DNA of 47,173 nt from Gammaproteobacteria bacterium (GCA_029864095.1 JAOTUB010000014.1:1-47173); one strand, 5' to 3'. Counted from the stretch's first letter, positions 7,789-17,342 are shown. Translations and numbers: made by a program. Notes: a model not told the origin generated them from the sequence alone.

Positions 7789-9450
7789 TTGATTCCCGCC
7801 TATACAGTACGTGCGACCTTTCTTTGTGTGACGGCAATTATCATTGCGTCGTGCGGGTCCGAGGCGCCGCCGGAGCCGACCGTCGAGGCGCTGCAGGTCG
7901 CCGTGCCGCGGCCCGAAATCTACGCCACGTTCGATCTGCGCGCGGACCTCAGCGACCTGACCGATAGCCAGCGCGGAATGATCACCGTGCTGATCCGGGC
8001 AGCGGAGATCATGGACGATCTGTTCTGGCGACAGGCTTATAGCGATGATTATGAGGCCTGGCTGGCGTCGCTCGATGCCGGCGAGGCCCGTCGTTTTGCC
8101 GTTCTGAACTATGGGCCCTGGGATCGACTCGACGACGAGAAACCGTTTATCGAGGGAATCGGCGCGAAACCGCTCGGCGCCAATTTCTATCCTGAGGATA
8201 TGACCAAGGAAGAATTCGACGCCGCGTACCTGCCTGGCAAGAACGGGCTCTATTCGCTGATCCGACGCAATGACGATGGCAGCCTGAAACTCATTCCGTA
8301 CCACGTCGCTTATGCCGACGAGCTCCAAATGGCCGCGGAGCTGCTGCGTGAAGCTGCCAGCATGGCTGAAGATGCCGATTTTGCCAACTATCTCAAGCTG
8401 CGCGCTGCTGCATTGATCAGCGATGACTTCCAGGTGAGTGATCTGTATTGGATGGACGTCAAGGCCAACGAAATCGATGTTGTGATCGGCCCTATCGAGA
8501 CCTACGAAGACCGGCTGTTCGGCTACCGGGCCGCATACGAAGCCTACGTTCTGATCAAGGATCTCGCATGGAGTGCCCGGCTGGCGAAGTTTGCGACGTT
8601 TCTCCCGGACTTGCAGGAAGGGCTGCCCGTTCCTGACGAGTACAAACTGGAATCACCTGGCTCGGATTCAGACCTGAACGCATACGATGTTGTCTACTAC
8701 GCCGGCCACAGCAATGCTGGCTCGAAGACCATCGCGATCAACCTGCCCAATGACGAAGAGGTTCAGCTGGAAAAAGGCACGCGCCGCTTGCAGTTGAAGA
8801 ACGCGATGCAGGCCAAGTTTGAGAAGATATTGCTGCCTATCGCAGATTTGCTGGTCGACGAGGCGCAACGTGAGCACATCACCTTTGACGCATTCTTCGC
8901 CAATACGATGTTTCATGAAGTCGCGCACGGCCTCGGCATCAAGAACACCATCAATGGCAAGGGAACGGTTCGTCAGGCGCTGCTCGAACTGGCGTCCAGC
9001 ATTGAAGAGGGCAAGGCCGACATTCTTGGACTCTACATGATCACTGAGCTTCACAAGGCTGGCGAGCTTGGCGATGTCGACCTGCGTGACTACTACGTGA
9101 CCTTCATGACCAGCGTGTTTCGATCCATTCGTTTCGGCGCGAGCAGCGCGCACGGTAAGGCCAATATGGTGCGGTTCAATTTTTTCGTCGACAGTGGCGC
9201 TTTCCTGCGAGACTCCGGGACAGGCACGTATCGCGTCGACTTTGACCGCATGCAGACGGCGATGAACGATTTGTCCAGACTCCTGCTGACGCTGCAGGGC
9301 GATGGTGATTATGCGGGCGCGCTCGAGCTGACCAACGATAAGGGTGTTGTCGGAAATCAGCTGCAGGCCGATCTCGACCGATTGACGCGAGCAAATATTC
9401 CAGTCGATATCACATTCAATCAGGGCATAGCCGTACTCGGACTCGACTAA
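7789..9450 (+). CDS. Exported M49-like (dipeptidyl-peptidase III family) zinc peptidase lipoprotein
   Basis: 553 residues. A lipoprotein signal with lipobox IASC near residue 22 indicates membrane anchoring after export. The zinc site is readable: HEVAH at 376-380 within HEVAHGLG, and a second motif EEGKAD at 406-411 giving the third ligand, the arrangement of bacterial DPP III-like proteins. Family role: removal of dipeptides from peptide N-termini; here the location suggests processing of peptides in the periplasm. Start: TTG 7789 with GGAG (7778-7781) seven bases upstream; no ATG is near. Followed after 31 bp by a second exported metallopeptidase, so probably co-transcribed. Confidence 0.82.
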   Translation: MIPAYTVRATFLCVTAIIIASCGSEAPPEPTVEALQVAVPRPEIYATFDLRADLSDLTDSQRGMITVLIRAAEIMDDLFWRQAYSDDYEAWLASLDAGEARRFAVLNYGPWDRLDDEKPFIEGIGAKPLGANFYPEDMTKEEFDAAYLPGKNGLYSLIRRNDDGSLKLIPYHVAYADELQMAAELLREAASMAEDADFANYLKLRAAALISDDFQVSDLYWMDVKANEIDVVIGPIETYEDRLFGYRAAYEAYVLIKDLAWSARLAKFATFLPDLQEGLPVPDEYKLESPGSDSDLNAYDVVYYAGHSNAGSKTIAINLPNDEEVQLEKGTRRLQLKNAMQAKFEKILLPIADLLVDEAQREHITFDAFFANTMFHEVAHGLGIKNTINGKGTVRQALLELASSIEEGKADILGLYMITELHKAGELGDVDLRDYYVTFMTSVFRSIRFGASSAHGKANMVRFNFFVDSGAFLRDSGTGTYRVDFDRMQTAMNDLSRLLLTLQGDGDYAGALELTNDKGVVGNQLQADLDRLTRANIPVDITFNQGIAVLGLD

Positions 9451-9481
9451 ACGACAAGAGCAAAGATCAGGGGACTCAATT

Positions 9482-11212
9482 ATGACGAAATCTGTATTGC
9501 TCGCAGTGTTTGCGAGCCTTGCCATTGCCGCCTGTGGTAGCGGAACCGACGATGCCACGGCGCCGGGCACTGCGGCGAAACAACCCTGGGCGGACTTTGT
9601 CGCGACAGTCGTTGACGACTATTACCGGCAAAACCCTGAGTCCGGATCCGATGCCGGTCTGCACCAGTACGACGGTCAGATGTCGGACATGAGTGCCGCG
9701 GGGCTCGAGGCGTACGCCAGCTGGATCGAATCGGTGCTGGTCGAAGCAGCTACTTACACTGACGTCGAGGATATCGAGGCATTCGAGCGCGACTACCTGT
9801 CATCGAGCCTGGGTGGCCGGCTATTCTGGCTTCGCGATTCGGGGTTTCCGACCAAGAACCCGCTGTTCTATGCCGAAGCAATCGGTATCAGCGTCTTCAT
9901 TGATCGTGAATACGCGCCGCTGGATCAGCGCCTCAAGGCATACATTCAATATATCGAGCAGGTGCCTGGCTTGCTTGCCCAGATGAAAGCGAATCTCGAG
10001 CCGCCGTTGCCGGCGCCATACGTAGAGATGGGCTACCTGGTGTTGGGAGGCATGGTCGAGTACCTGGGCACGACGGTGCCGGAAGTCTTTGCGCCCGTTG
10101 ACGACGAGCAGTTGCAGCGCCAGTTCAGCGCCGCGAACAGCGCGGCAATCGATGCGATTCAACAGTCCGTAGACTGGCTTGAAGGGCTCAAGGCGACCGC
10201 CACGAACGATTATGCGCTAGGCGAAGAACGTTTCCTCAAGATGCTCAGGACGGGGCAGGGCGTCGACATCACGCTTGCGGACTTGAAGGCCGCCGGGCAA
10301 AAAGATCTAGATCGCAATCTCGAGACGCTGCACGAGATCTGCGCCGGGTTCGCACCCGGACAGAGCACAGTTGACTGTGTGCGCAAGGTGCAGAATCGTA
10401 AGCCTCCCGAGGGCGCAGTCGGTGGCGCACGGCGGCAGTTGCCTATGCTCAGAAAGTTTGTGGTCGACAACAACATCGCGTCGATTCCCGGCACCGAGGA
10501 TGCTCTCGTCGACGAGGCGCCCCCGCACCGGCGGTTCAATTTCGCGTATATCAATATCCCGGGCCCGTTCGAGCACGGATTGCCCTCAACGTATTTTATT
10601 GCGCCGCCCGACCCCAGTTGGTCAGACGAAGACCAGCGTGCGTACGTTATGGGTGAGGCAAGCCTGCTGGCCGTGTCGGTACACGAAGTCTGGCCAGGCC
10701 ACTTCCTGCAATACCTGCACTCAAACCGAACCCAGAACAATGTTGGCCGGCATTTCGGCACCTATACGTTCAGCGAAGGCTGGGCGCATTACACCGAGCA
10801 GATGATGGTCGATGCGGGCCTGGGCGCGGGCGATCCCGAGGTACACATCGGGCAGCTGCTTAACGCGCTGCGGCGCAACGTCCGATACATGTCCGCCATC
10901 GGCTTGCACACCGAAGGCATGACGGTGGAAGAAAGTCAGGCAATGTTCCAGGAAAAGGCGTTCGTGGACTATGGCAACGCGGTCCAGCAGGCCTATCGGG
11001 GCACCTACGATCCCGGCTATCTCAACTACACGCTCGGCAAACTCATGATCAACAAGTTACGGGAGGACTGGACCGCAGGCCGTGGCGGGCGCGAAGCGTG
11101 GGGTAAGTTCCACGATCAGTTTCTGAGTTACGGTGTGCCGCCGATTCCCCTGATTCGCGAGCAAATGCTTGGCGCAGATTATGAGGGCGATACCGCGTTG
11201 TTGCCGAACTAA
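9482..11212 (+). CDS. DUF885 family metallopeptidase-like lipoprotein
   Basis: 576 residues. Signal peptide with lipobox IAAC near residue 18, so a lipoprotein. The DUF885 zinc-peptidase motif HEVWPGH is at 401-407, with the downstream FSEGWAHYTEQMM segment that is very typical of this family. Members are thought to be zinc carboxypeptidase-like enzymes but few are characterised. Downstream partner of the M49-like lipoprotein (31-bp gap). Together they could degrade peptides outside the inner membrane, perhaps for nutrition; this is inference. Confidence 0.88.
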   Translation: MTKSVLLAVFASLAIAACGSGTDDATAPGTAAKQPWADFVATVVDDYYRQNPESGSDAGLHQYDGQMSDMSAAGLEAYASWIESVLVEAATYTDVEDIEAFERDYLSSSLGGRLFWLRDSGFPTKNPLFYAEAIGISVFIDREYAPLDQRLKAYIQYIEQVPGLLAQMKANLEPPLPAPYVEMGYLVLGGMVEYLGTTVPEVFAPVDDEQLQRQFSAANSAAIDAIQQSVDWLEGLKATATNDYALGEERFLKMLRTGQGVDITLADLKAAGQKDLDRNLETLHEICAGFAPGQSTVDCVRKVQNRKPPEGAVGGARRQLPMLRKFVVDNNIASIPGTEDALVDEAPPHRRFNFAYINIPGPFEHGLPSTYFIAPPDPSWSDEDQRAYVMGEASLLAVSVHEVWPGHFLQYLHSNRTQNNVGRHFGTYTFSEGWAHYTEQMMVDAGLGAGDPEVHIGQLLNALRRNVRYMSAIGLHTEGMTVEESQAMFQEKAFVDYGNAVQQAYRGTYDPGYLNYTLGKLMINKLREDWTAGRGGREAWGKFHDQFLSYGVPPIPLIREQMLGADYEGDTALLPN

Positions 11213-11224
11213 CGGACTGGTCTG

Positions 11225-12310
11225 CTAGAAATCATCCTTGTCCAGTCGCGGCAGCGTGTGGCCGAACAGCGTCGTCAGGTAGAGCGCGTCGCTGGTTTCC
11301 AGGACGCCGGTCAGCGTCGAGAACCGCGCGGCCGGGTCGTGCATGTTCATCAGCACCTCGCCATCGCCATTGATGGCAATGACATGCGCGTAAGGCTCCG
11401 CCTTGGGGCGCACTGACGCCGGCAGTCGCTGCGTGACTTTGCGCAGAAACGGCTTGTCAGACAGCTTGTCGAGCAACTCATTGCGCGGCGCGACCATGCC
11501 GATCCAGAACCGTCCGTTCATACCGTTATTGATGTTGTCCGGAAACGCCGGCAAGTTGTCGATCAGCACTTCCGTGTTACCCGCGTCCGGCCCTTGCAGC
11601 CAGTACTTGAGGATTCTGTAGGACCCGGTTTCGGCGATGAGCAGGTACTGTTGATCGTCGCTGATGGCCACGCCATTCGCGAAGTTGAGACCGTCGATAA
11701 TTACCCGGGCTTCTCCCGTGATGGGCCTGAACTCGATGACCTGGCCATGCCCGCCATGTTCCATGATGTCGAGCAGACTTCCCTCGTAGGTACCGTCGAA
11801 CTCAGCGGCCCCGAACTTTGTACTGGCCTCGGAAAAATACACGGTGCCGTCATTGCCGACCGCGACGTCGTCGGCGTATACCAGCGGCTGGCCGTTAACT
11901 TCGTCGAGCAGAGTGACAACCGATCCGTCCTGAAAAATTCGTTGCAATCCGACGTAGGCATTCGCCACGAGCAGGGAGCCGTCCGCGTCGGTTTCGATGC
12001 CGAGCGGGCGGCCCCCGGCATCGGCAAATACATCTACGTTACCGCGGGAATCGATTTGCAATATCGCGCCACCCGTCGTGGTTGCATACAGATGATTATC
12101 ATGACCCGCGGTTACATCTTCAGGGCCGTGATGTTCGCCCAGGTCGATACCGCGTGCTGCCTCAAGCTGTTCGTTTTGCTCGTACGGGTCGACCAGGCCG
12201 AGGTTGGCCGGCGCGTCCCACGCCACCGGATCCACGGGTACCGGCCAAAGCAGCAGGTACAGAATTGTCAGCGCAAGTAGTGATCCGAGTACTGCGAGTG
12301 CTTTCGCCAT
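11225..12310 (-). CDS. Strictosidine-synthase/SMP-30-like beta-propeller protein, membrane-anchored
   Basis: 361 residues. An N-terminal hydrophobic helix (about 5-24) without a cleavage site suggests an anchor facing the periplasm. The rest is a six-bladed propeller of the strictosidine synthase-like/SMP-30 group: repeated DADGSLLVANAY, VGNDGTVYFSEAS and LPAFPDNINNGMNGRFWIGM segments. Bacterial members are mostly lactonase or hydrolase candidates that use a bound divalent metal; the substrate is unknown. It is convergent with the DUF885 gene and lies 13 bp downstream of folE, so it may be read from the folE transcript. Confidence 0.78.
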   Translation of the reverse strand: MAKALAVLGSLLALTILYLLLWPVPVDPVAWDAPANLGLVDPYEQNEQLEAARGIDLGEHHGPEDVTAGHDNHLYATTTGGAILQIDSRGNVDVFADAGGRPLGIETDADGSLLVANAYVGLQRIFQDGSVVTLLDEVNGQPLVYADDVAVGNDGTVYFSEASTKFGAAEFDGTYEGSLLDIMEHGGHGQVIEFRPITGEARVIIDGLNFANGVAISDDQQYLLIAETGSYRILKYWLQGPDAGNTEVLIDNLPAFPDNINNGMNGRFWIGMVAPRNELLDKLSDKPFLRKVTQRLPASVRPKAEPYAHVIAINGDGEVLMNMHDPAARFSTLTGVLETSDALYLTTLFGHTLPRLDKDDF

Positions 12311-12323
12311 CCGTCACACCGCG

Positions 12324-12920
12324 CTAGCGTTGGCCGTCGATCATGCGCAGGAATTCAGCTCGCGTACGCGCATCCTTGCGGAATGAACCAATCATCTGGC
12401 TTGTCACCATGGAGACGTCTGACTTGTGAATGCCCCGAGTCGTCATGCACTGGTGTACGGCCTCGATAACCACACCGACACCTTTCGGTTTCAGCACGTC
12501 TTCGATGCAATTTGCAATCTGTGCCGTCATTTTTTCCTGCACCTGAAAACGTCGTGCGAAGGCCTCAACGACACGAGCCAGCTTGCTGATACCAACAACT
12601 TTGTTTCTCGGCAGATAGCCAACATGCGCCTTGCCGATGATCGGGGCCATGTGATGTTCGCAGTGCGATTCGAACGAAATGTCACGCAATACGATCATTT
12701 CGTCATAACCTTCGACCTCCTCAAACGTGCGTTTGAGATATCGCACCGGGTCCTGCTTGTAGCCGCTGAACCAGTCCTCATATGCAGTTGCCACGCGTCT
12801 TGGCGTGTCGAGAAGTCCCTCGCGACCCGGATCTTCGCCGGCCCAGAGCAGCAGCGTGTGGATGGCGTCCTCGGCCTGCTTGCGGCTGGGCTTGCGCGGC
12901 TTGGTGGTTTTCTTGGCCAA
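12324..12920 (-). CDS. folE: GTP cyclohydrolase I
   Basis: First step of tetrahydrofolate synthesis: GTP to 7,8-dihydroneopterin triphosphate. About 198 residues, normal for FolE type I. Zinc and active-site segments are present: [21 protein letters not shown] and [12 protein letters not shown]. Start: an in-frame ATG at 12938 contains the Shine-Dalgarno sequence AAGGGGA within its own first codons; TTG 12920 (M)AKKTTKP lies seven bases after that ribosome-binding site and is the better start. Followed by the propeller gene in the same direction. Confidence 0.95.
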   Translation of the reverse strand: MAKKTTKPRKPSRKQAEDAIHTLLLWAGEDPGREGLLDTPRRVATAYEDWFSGYKQDPVRYLKRTFEEVEGYDEMIVLRDISFESHCEHHMAPIIGKAHVGYLPRNKVVGISKLARVVEAFARRFQVQEKMTAQIANCIEDVLKPKGVGVVIEAVHQCMTTRGIHKSDVSMVTSQMIGSFRKDARTRAEFLRMIDGQR

Positions 12921-13013
12921 AATTTTTCCCCTTTGCATTCTGCGCGTAGCTTACAGCTCATCGATCGTTGCGACGTAGATACCGCCGACTGGCCGTTCGG
13001 GCACTCTTCCTTG

Positions 13014-13592
13014 CTAGGCGGATTGCCGATCGGTTGCCAGGCCAGTCGGGCAGCTCACGCCCGTCCCACCGAGTCCGCAATAGCCGCCAGGGTTTTTCGC
13101 GAGGTATTGCTGGTGGTATTCCTCGGCGTAGTAAAACGTGTCGAGCGGCAAAATCTCGGTCGTGATCTGACCGTATCCGGCGCTCGACAGCTCGGCCTGG
13201 TAGCCCGCCATCGACTGTTGTGCGACTGCCTGTTGCGAGGTGCTGTTGGTGTAGATGGCGGAGCGGTACTGCGTACCGACGTCGTTGCCCTGGCGCATGC
13301 CTTGTGTCGGGTCATGGCTCTCCCAAAAGACGCGTAACAGTTCTGCGTAGCTGACGATGTTAGGGTCGAACACGACAAGGACGACTTCGGCATGACCTGT
13401 GGCGCCAGTGCAGACCGCCTGGTAGTCGGGATCCGGCGTCGTGCCACCGGCATAACCCACCGCAGTCGTGAAGACGCCTTCGGTCTCCCAGAAACGCCGC
13501 TCCGCTCCCCAAAAACAGCCGAGCGCGAATACGGCTTCCTGCAGGTGGTCAGGGAAAGGACCTTTGATCGGATTGCCGTTGACAAAATGCAT
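13014..13592 (-). CDS. msrA: Peptide methionine-(S)-S-oxide reductase
   Basis: Repairs the S epimer of methionine sulfoxide using thioredoxin-type recycling. About 192 residues with catalytic GCFWG near the N-terminus, GYAGG, the GHAEVV segment and late cysteines ([12 protein letters not shown]) suitable for resolving. Start taken at ATG 13592 ([13 protein letters not shown]), two bases after the stop of the M23 peptidase; a longer reading would overlap that gene with unrelated sequence. No signal peptide. Together with msrP at the left edge, the window carries both cytoplasmic and periplasmic methionine repair. Confidence 0.94.
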   Translation of the reverse strand: MHFVNGNPIKGPFPDHLQEAVFALGCFWGAERRFWETEGVFTTAVGYAGGTTPDPDYQAVCTGATGHAEVVLVVFDPNIVSYAELLRVFWESHDPTQGMRQGNDVGTQYRSAIYTNSTSQQAVAQQSMAGYQAELSSAGYGQITTEILPLDTFYYAEEYHQQYLAKNPGGYCGLGGTGVSCPTGLATDRQSA

Positions 13593-13594
13593 GA

Positions 13595-14404
13595 TTACGG
13601 GGCCTGGTGTCGCGCGCCGCGCCGCGGGCGGTAGATGATACCGTCGGCACCCTGAAAACGCACCGGAATTGACTGTGTATTGCCCCAATCGGTCGCGCGA
13701 TATACCGCGAAGTGCAAGTGCGGCATTGTCGTATGCCCGGTGTTACCCGAATACGCGATCATCTGACCCTGAGCCACGCTCTCGCCCACCGCCACAAGCG
13801 CACCGTCCTTCTGCAGGTGGTAGTACTCGCCTGTCGTGCCATCGCTGTGCAAGATCACGATGAAGTTCGCGTACTGCCCACAGCCGTCTTCCCAGCATCC
13901 TTTGCTGTGCGATTCTTGTACGCGTGCGACAACGCCGGCACGCGCCGCATGCACGGGCGTGCCGACTGGCATGTCGAGATCAATCGCGAACTCCTCGAGT
14001 CCCGTATGACTGAAACGTGAGCCATAGCCCTGAATGATGCGATACGATTTTCCGCTCGAGTACGGCAGCGCATAGAGGTGATCATCATCGTGCACGGCGT
14101 CCTTGTCGCCGACAGTCCAGTCGAATGAATAATGATAGTCGCCATCGCTACGAGAGTTGTCATTGCTCAGCAGCATTATCTGTTCTGACTGGTTTGGTGC
14201 GAGCGTGCGTGTGACGGTTTTTGGACCGTCGATACTAAGATCACGAGTACGAATTCGCAGCGTGTAGGTAATTGGGTACTCGCGCAGGTTTTTTGCGCGA
14301 AGCTCGACGTTGCCGCCCTGATCGACTGCGTCGACGCATATCCACTCGTCTCTGCAATCAGCCGAGGCGGGACCGACATGGGCCAGAAATATCAACCCAA
14401 CCAA
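13595..14404 (-). CDS. Exported M23 (LytM-type) peptidase domain protein
   Basis: About 269 residues. N-terminal secretion signal ending near GPASA, a beta-rich domain (about 20-110), and a C-terminal M23 domain: the [19 protein letters not shown] zinc-site segment and HLHFAV near the end. M23 enzymes cut peptide bridges in peptidoglycan; some are inactive activators. Four cysteines (CRDEWIC, CWEDGC) suggest disulfides, consistent with export. Start is uncertain: TTG 14404 has no ribosome-binding site, whereas an in-frame ATT at 14431 lies seven bases after AAGGGGGG and would give the expected basic signal-peptide n-region (MPKHSFK). Translationally coupled to msrA. Confidence 0.85.
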   Translation of the reverse strand: MVGLIFLAHVGPASADCRDEWICVDAVDQGGNVELRAKNLREYPITYTLRIRTRDLSIDGPKTVTRTLAPNQSEQIMLLSNDNSRSDGDYHYSFDWTVGDKDAVHDDDHLYALPYSSGKSYRIIQGYGSRFSHTGLEEFAIDLDMPVGTPVHAARAGVVARVQESHSKGCWEDGCGQYANFIVILHSDGTTGEYYHLQKDGALVAVGESVAQGQMIAYSGNTGHTTMPHLHFAVYRATDWGNTQSIPVRFQGADGIIYRPRRGARHQAP

Positions 14405-14464
14405 ACTAATCTTGAATGAGTGTTTCGGAATCGTTCTGCCCCCCTTCGATTCTGCACCTCGAGA

Positions 14465-15982
14465 TTATTCTTGTTCGGCAGCAGCAGCCCCAGACCGGAT
14501 CGTATCCAGATCCGACTGACGATAAAAGAACGTGTGTACTAGCGTCTGGTTTGGCGTGGCCATAACCTCGGCATCCTCAAATCTGGGCCGGTAAAGTCGC
14601 TGCCGCAGTCCGCGCATCACAGTCCGCTGCATATCTGTAAATTCTGGTGGGTCGGCCTCAACCAGTTCTACCGCAGTCACGCGCCCGCGAGTCGATATCT
14701 CGAAAGCCACAGTGATCTTGCCGCGTAGCAATGGGTCGTCACTTTGCAGGCCGTCGTCATTCGCGTCTTCCGCATTGATGTATTCCGGTAAAATGCCCTG
14801 CTTGAGAGGCACAATGCTTTCAAGTTGCGCGCGTCGGACGTCCAGCCTAGGTTCATCCCGATCCACAGACAATAGCTCCCAAACGCCAAGATAGATCTGT
14901 TGTCCGCGCTGCGCATTGCCTTGATAAATGTAATAGTCGCCAAGTGCCAGATTTGCCTGAGTGACTGCCTGCCAATCGGACTCCGGGCTGTCGCCGGCAA
15001 TTCTTGCGGCACGTTTAAAATAGATCTCGCCGGACGACATATGTGTGTCCTGATACGATGCAGAACCCGACATATCGATGTAGAAAAACGATTTGCCTAG
15101 CATGATCAACGGCTTGACCAGACGCATATCATCCTTGCCGACGTTGACTTCAATAATGCGGATGACGCGACGATAGGTCGCGCGCTCATCATATATAAGC
15201 CCGGCGCGGTGCTGCCAGGCCGCGCGACGCATCAGGGATGGAATGAGACCTAATACATCAACGTCATGCCTGCGGACCTGCAGCGCGTAAATCGCATCCT
15301 GCGCTTCCTTGGCCGCATCGAGATCACCCATGCGCAGCATCGTCTCGGCGATGGATTCGAGCAACTCAATCTGATCGAGATTGTGCGGGCCTTCGTTGAC
15401 ATGAGTGACATGCACTGCGCGCTCAAATGTTGCAGACGCGAGGTCGGGTCTACCGCTCTCGAGCTGTGCTGCACCAAGGCCTTTAAGTGGATTAACCAGC
15501 TGCGCGTTCAATCGATCTTCATTGTCTTCGATTATCTCGATCGCAGTCTGAAAATTCTGTTGCGCGGCGTCATATTGTTCGGTCCGGTGCTGAACAATTG
15601 CGAGATTAGTGAGCGCTTTCGCAAATTCGTTCGACTGCGGGCCGCTTGCGCGGATAGCCAGCTCGACGATGCGCTTTGCAACCGTGTCGGCTTCGTCTAA
15701 AACGCCGTCATCCATCAGCTGTTTGAATAGCGCGAACTCGTTTGCCAGTGTTTGTGAATCGTTCGCCTCCGGTACCGACATTTCCTCCGGATCGTCGACT
15801 CCCTCGTCGATTCCTTCTTCGGCAACCGGAACTATTTGGCCTTCCTGCACGGTTTGCGGAGAAATTTCCCGCTCAACCTCTTCGGCCGGGGCGCTAAGGG
15901 TGACATTCGCCGCGTTCACGTTGGCGGCCCCAAGCAAGAGCAGCGTAAGCGGGATAAGGTTGGGTATTTTTGTCATCGCCAT
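14465..15982 (-). CDS. TPR protein with TonB-like C-terminal domain
   Basis: About 505 residues from ATG 15982 (ATG 15976 and an upstream TTG at 16024 are alternatives). Signal peptide ending near NVNA, an acidic linker (about 30-70), TPR-like helical repeats (about 75-330; for example LTNLAIVQHRTEQYDAAQQNF), and a C-terminal TonB-like domain of about 85 residues (LLRGKITVAFEISTRGRVTAVEL). Classical TonB has an N-terminal membrane anchor and a proline-rich spacer; here the TPR array replaces them, and no exbB/exbD is nearby. Role unknown; periplasmic protein-protein interactions are likely. Confidence 0.75.
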   Translation of the reverse strand: MAMTKIPNLIPLTLLLLGAANVNAANVTLSAPAEEVEREISPQTVQEGQIVPVAEEGIDEGVDDPEEMSVPEANDSQTLANEFALFKQLMDDGVLDEADTVAKRIVELAIRASGPQSNEFAKALTNLAIVQHRTEQYDAAQQNFQTAIEIIEDNEDRLNAQLVNPLKGLGAAQLESGRPDLASATFERAVHVTHVNEGPHNLDQIELLESIAETMLRMGDLDAAKEAQDAIYALQVRRHDVDVLGLIPSLMRRAAWQHRAGLIYDERATYRRVIRIIEVNVGKDDMRLVKPLIMLGKSFFYIDMSGSASYQDTHMSSGEIYFKRAARIAGDSPESDWQAVTQANLALGDYYIYQGNAQRGQQIYLGVWELLSVDRDEPRLDVRRAQLESIVPLKQGILPEYINAEDANDDGLQSDDPLLRGKITVAFEISTRGRVTAVELVEADPPEFTDMQRTVMRGLRQRLYRPRFEDAEVMATPNQTLVHTFFYRQSDLDTIRSGAAAAEQE

Positions 15983-16060
15983 GGCTAGCTTTTCAGACTT
16001 CCCTAGACCCGATAAGTTCTGCAACCCGGTCGCCCCAGGCCACAGCCCAACTATACCTAA

Positions 16061-17125
16061 TTACAGGTTCAGGCCAAGCTGCTGCTGGCCCGGGCGTTGA
16101 AACTGACTGCAGTCCAGCTGGCGCTGATAACGCTCCGAGACCAGGCCGTGGCGCCTGCTGGCGGCACGGAATCTCTCGCCGAGCATATCTGCATAAGCGC
16201 CTCGCCCGGTCTGGCGTATACCGAAGCGATTGTCATAATCACGGCCGCCGCTGGCTTGCCGCACCAGACTCATGACGTGCTCTGCGCGATCCGGGAAATG
16301 TGCATGCAACCACTCGACAAATAGATGCTTCACTTCATACGGCAGGCGCAGAAAGATGTAATGTGCATCTGACGCACCGGCCCGTGCCGCTGCCTGCAGA
16401 ATTTTTTCGATTTCGCTATCGTTGATCGCCGGAATAAGCGGTGCCATCAACACACTGGTTGGGATGCCGCTCGACGTCAACGCTTCGATCGCTTTGAGCC
16501 GCGCTTCTGCGCTCGGAACGCGTGGCTCCATGATGCGCTTCAAGGCGTCATCCATGGTCGGCAGGCTCACGGCGATCGAGCACAAACCGCGACTGGCCAG
16601 GCGTGCCAGCAAATCAATATCACGCGTGATTAGCGCGCCTTTCGTAATAAGATTGACTGGATGGCAGTGCTTGTCGAATAACTCCAGCAGCTGCCGCGTA
16701 ACGCGGGTCGTCTTTTCAGCCGGTTGGTAGGGGTCTGTATTGGCTCCGATCGTGATCGGTCTGCACTCATAGGCGGGCTTTTCCCATTCCTCGAGCAGGC
16801 GGCTGGCTGCATTGGGCTTATAAAAAATCCGCGTCTCGAAATCGAGTCCCGGGGACAGGTCCAGATAGCTGTGACTCGGCCGCGCATAGCAATAGATGCA
16901 GCCGTGCTCGCAGCCCTGATAGGGATTGATAGAGCGATCGAACGGCACATCCGGCGACGTGTTATGGCTGATGATCTTGCCGGCCTGCATGGCCGAGAGC
17001 ACTGTCTCGGGTGCCATATCGTCCTGCCGGGCGGTTTCTTCATCGCTGTATTCAACGAACCGGGCGGCAAAGCGGCCGTCATGCTGCGAAATCGCGCCGC
17101 GACCTTTACGTGGACTCGGAGACAC
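16061..17125 (-). CDS. PA0069-family radical SAM protein (SplB-like)
   Basis: 354 residues. The radical SAM cysteines C72, C76 and C79 (GCEHGCIYCYARP) bind the [4Fe-4S] cluster; downstream segments (GANTDPYQP, TKGALITRDIDLL, RIMEPRVPSAEARL) are typical of the PA0069/SplB-like branch. SplB repairs spore photoproduct; the role of the PA0069 branch is not established, though PA0069 is, to my recollection, an SOS-regulon gene in Pseudomonas aeruginosa. Start GTG 17125 with ribosome-binding site GAGGTG. A near-consensus LexA operator lies 12 bp upstream of the start, so DNA-damage control is strongly suggested. Confidence 0.92.
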   Translation of the reverse strand: MSPSPRKGRGAISQHDGRFAARFVEYSDEETARQDDMAPETVLSAMQAGKIISHNTSPDVPFDRSINPYQGCEHGCIYCYARPSHSYLDLSPGLDFETRIFYKPNAASRLLEEWEKPAYECRPITIGANTDPYQPAEKTTRVTRQLLELFDKHCHPVNLITKGALITRDIDLLARLASRGLCSIAVSLPTMDDALKRIMEPRVPSAEARLKAIEALTSSGIPTSVLMAPLIPAINDSEIEKILQAAARAGASDAHYIFLRLPYEVKHLFVEWLHAHFPDRAEHVMSLVRQASGGRDYDNRFGIRQTGRGAYADMLGERFRAASRRHGLVSERYQRQLDCSQFQRPGQQQLGLNL

Positions 17126-17137
17126 TGGACACCTCGA

Positions 17138-17157
17138 TACTGGATAAAAACACAGTA
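17138..17157 (-). promoter_or_regulatory. LexA (SOS) operator
   Basis: TACTGGATAAAAACACAGTA on the plus strand (reverse TACTGTGTTTTTATCCAGTA). It has CTG-N10-CAG with the AT-rich centre and TA flanks of the gammaproteobacterial LexA box. Only the PA0069-type gene is positioned to be controlled by it. Confidence 0.85.
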
Positions 17158-17304
17158 TTCGACAACTTGCTCTGGGTCAACTGATCGGTCTGCGGTTGGC
17201 CGTGGCCAGGATGTTGCTCATCGCAAGTAACGCGCAGCTCCGCGAACTCCCCCAAGCGGGATCGAGACATGACGATGAGTGAGCTTCGGGCCGCGGCTGC
17301 CAGA

Positions 17305-17342
17305 CTAATTAAGGACTCTGTATCTAATTAAGGACTCTGTAT
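17305..17342. repeat. Perfect 19-bp tandem duplication at a stop codon
   Basis: CTAATTAAGGACTCTGTAT occurs twice back to back (17305-17323, 17324-17342). The second unit encodes the last codons and TAG stop of the glycine-zipper lipoprotein on the minus strand; the first lies just beyond the stop. Looks like a recent slippage or duplication event. Confidence 0.97.
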
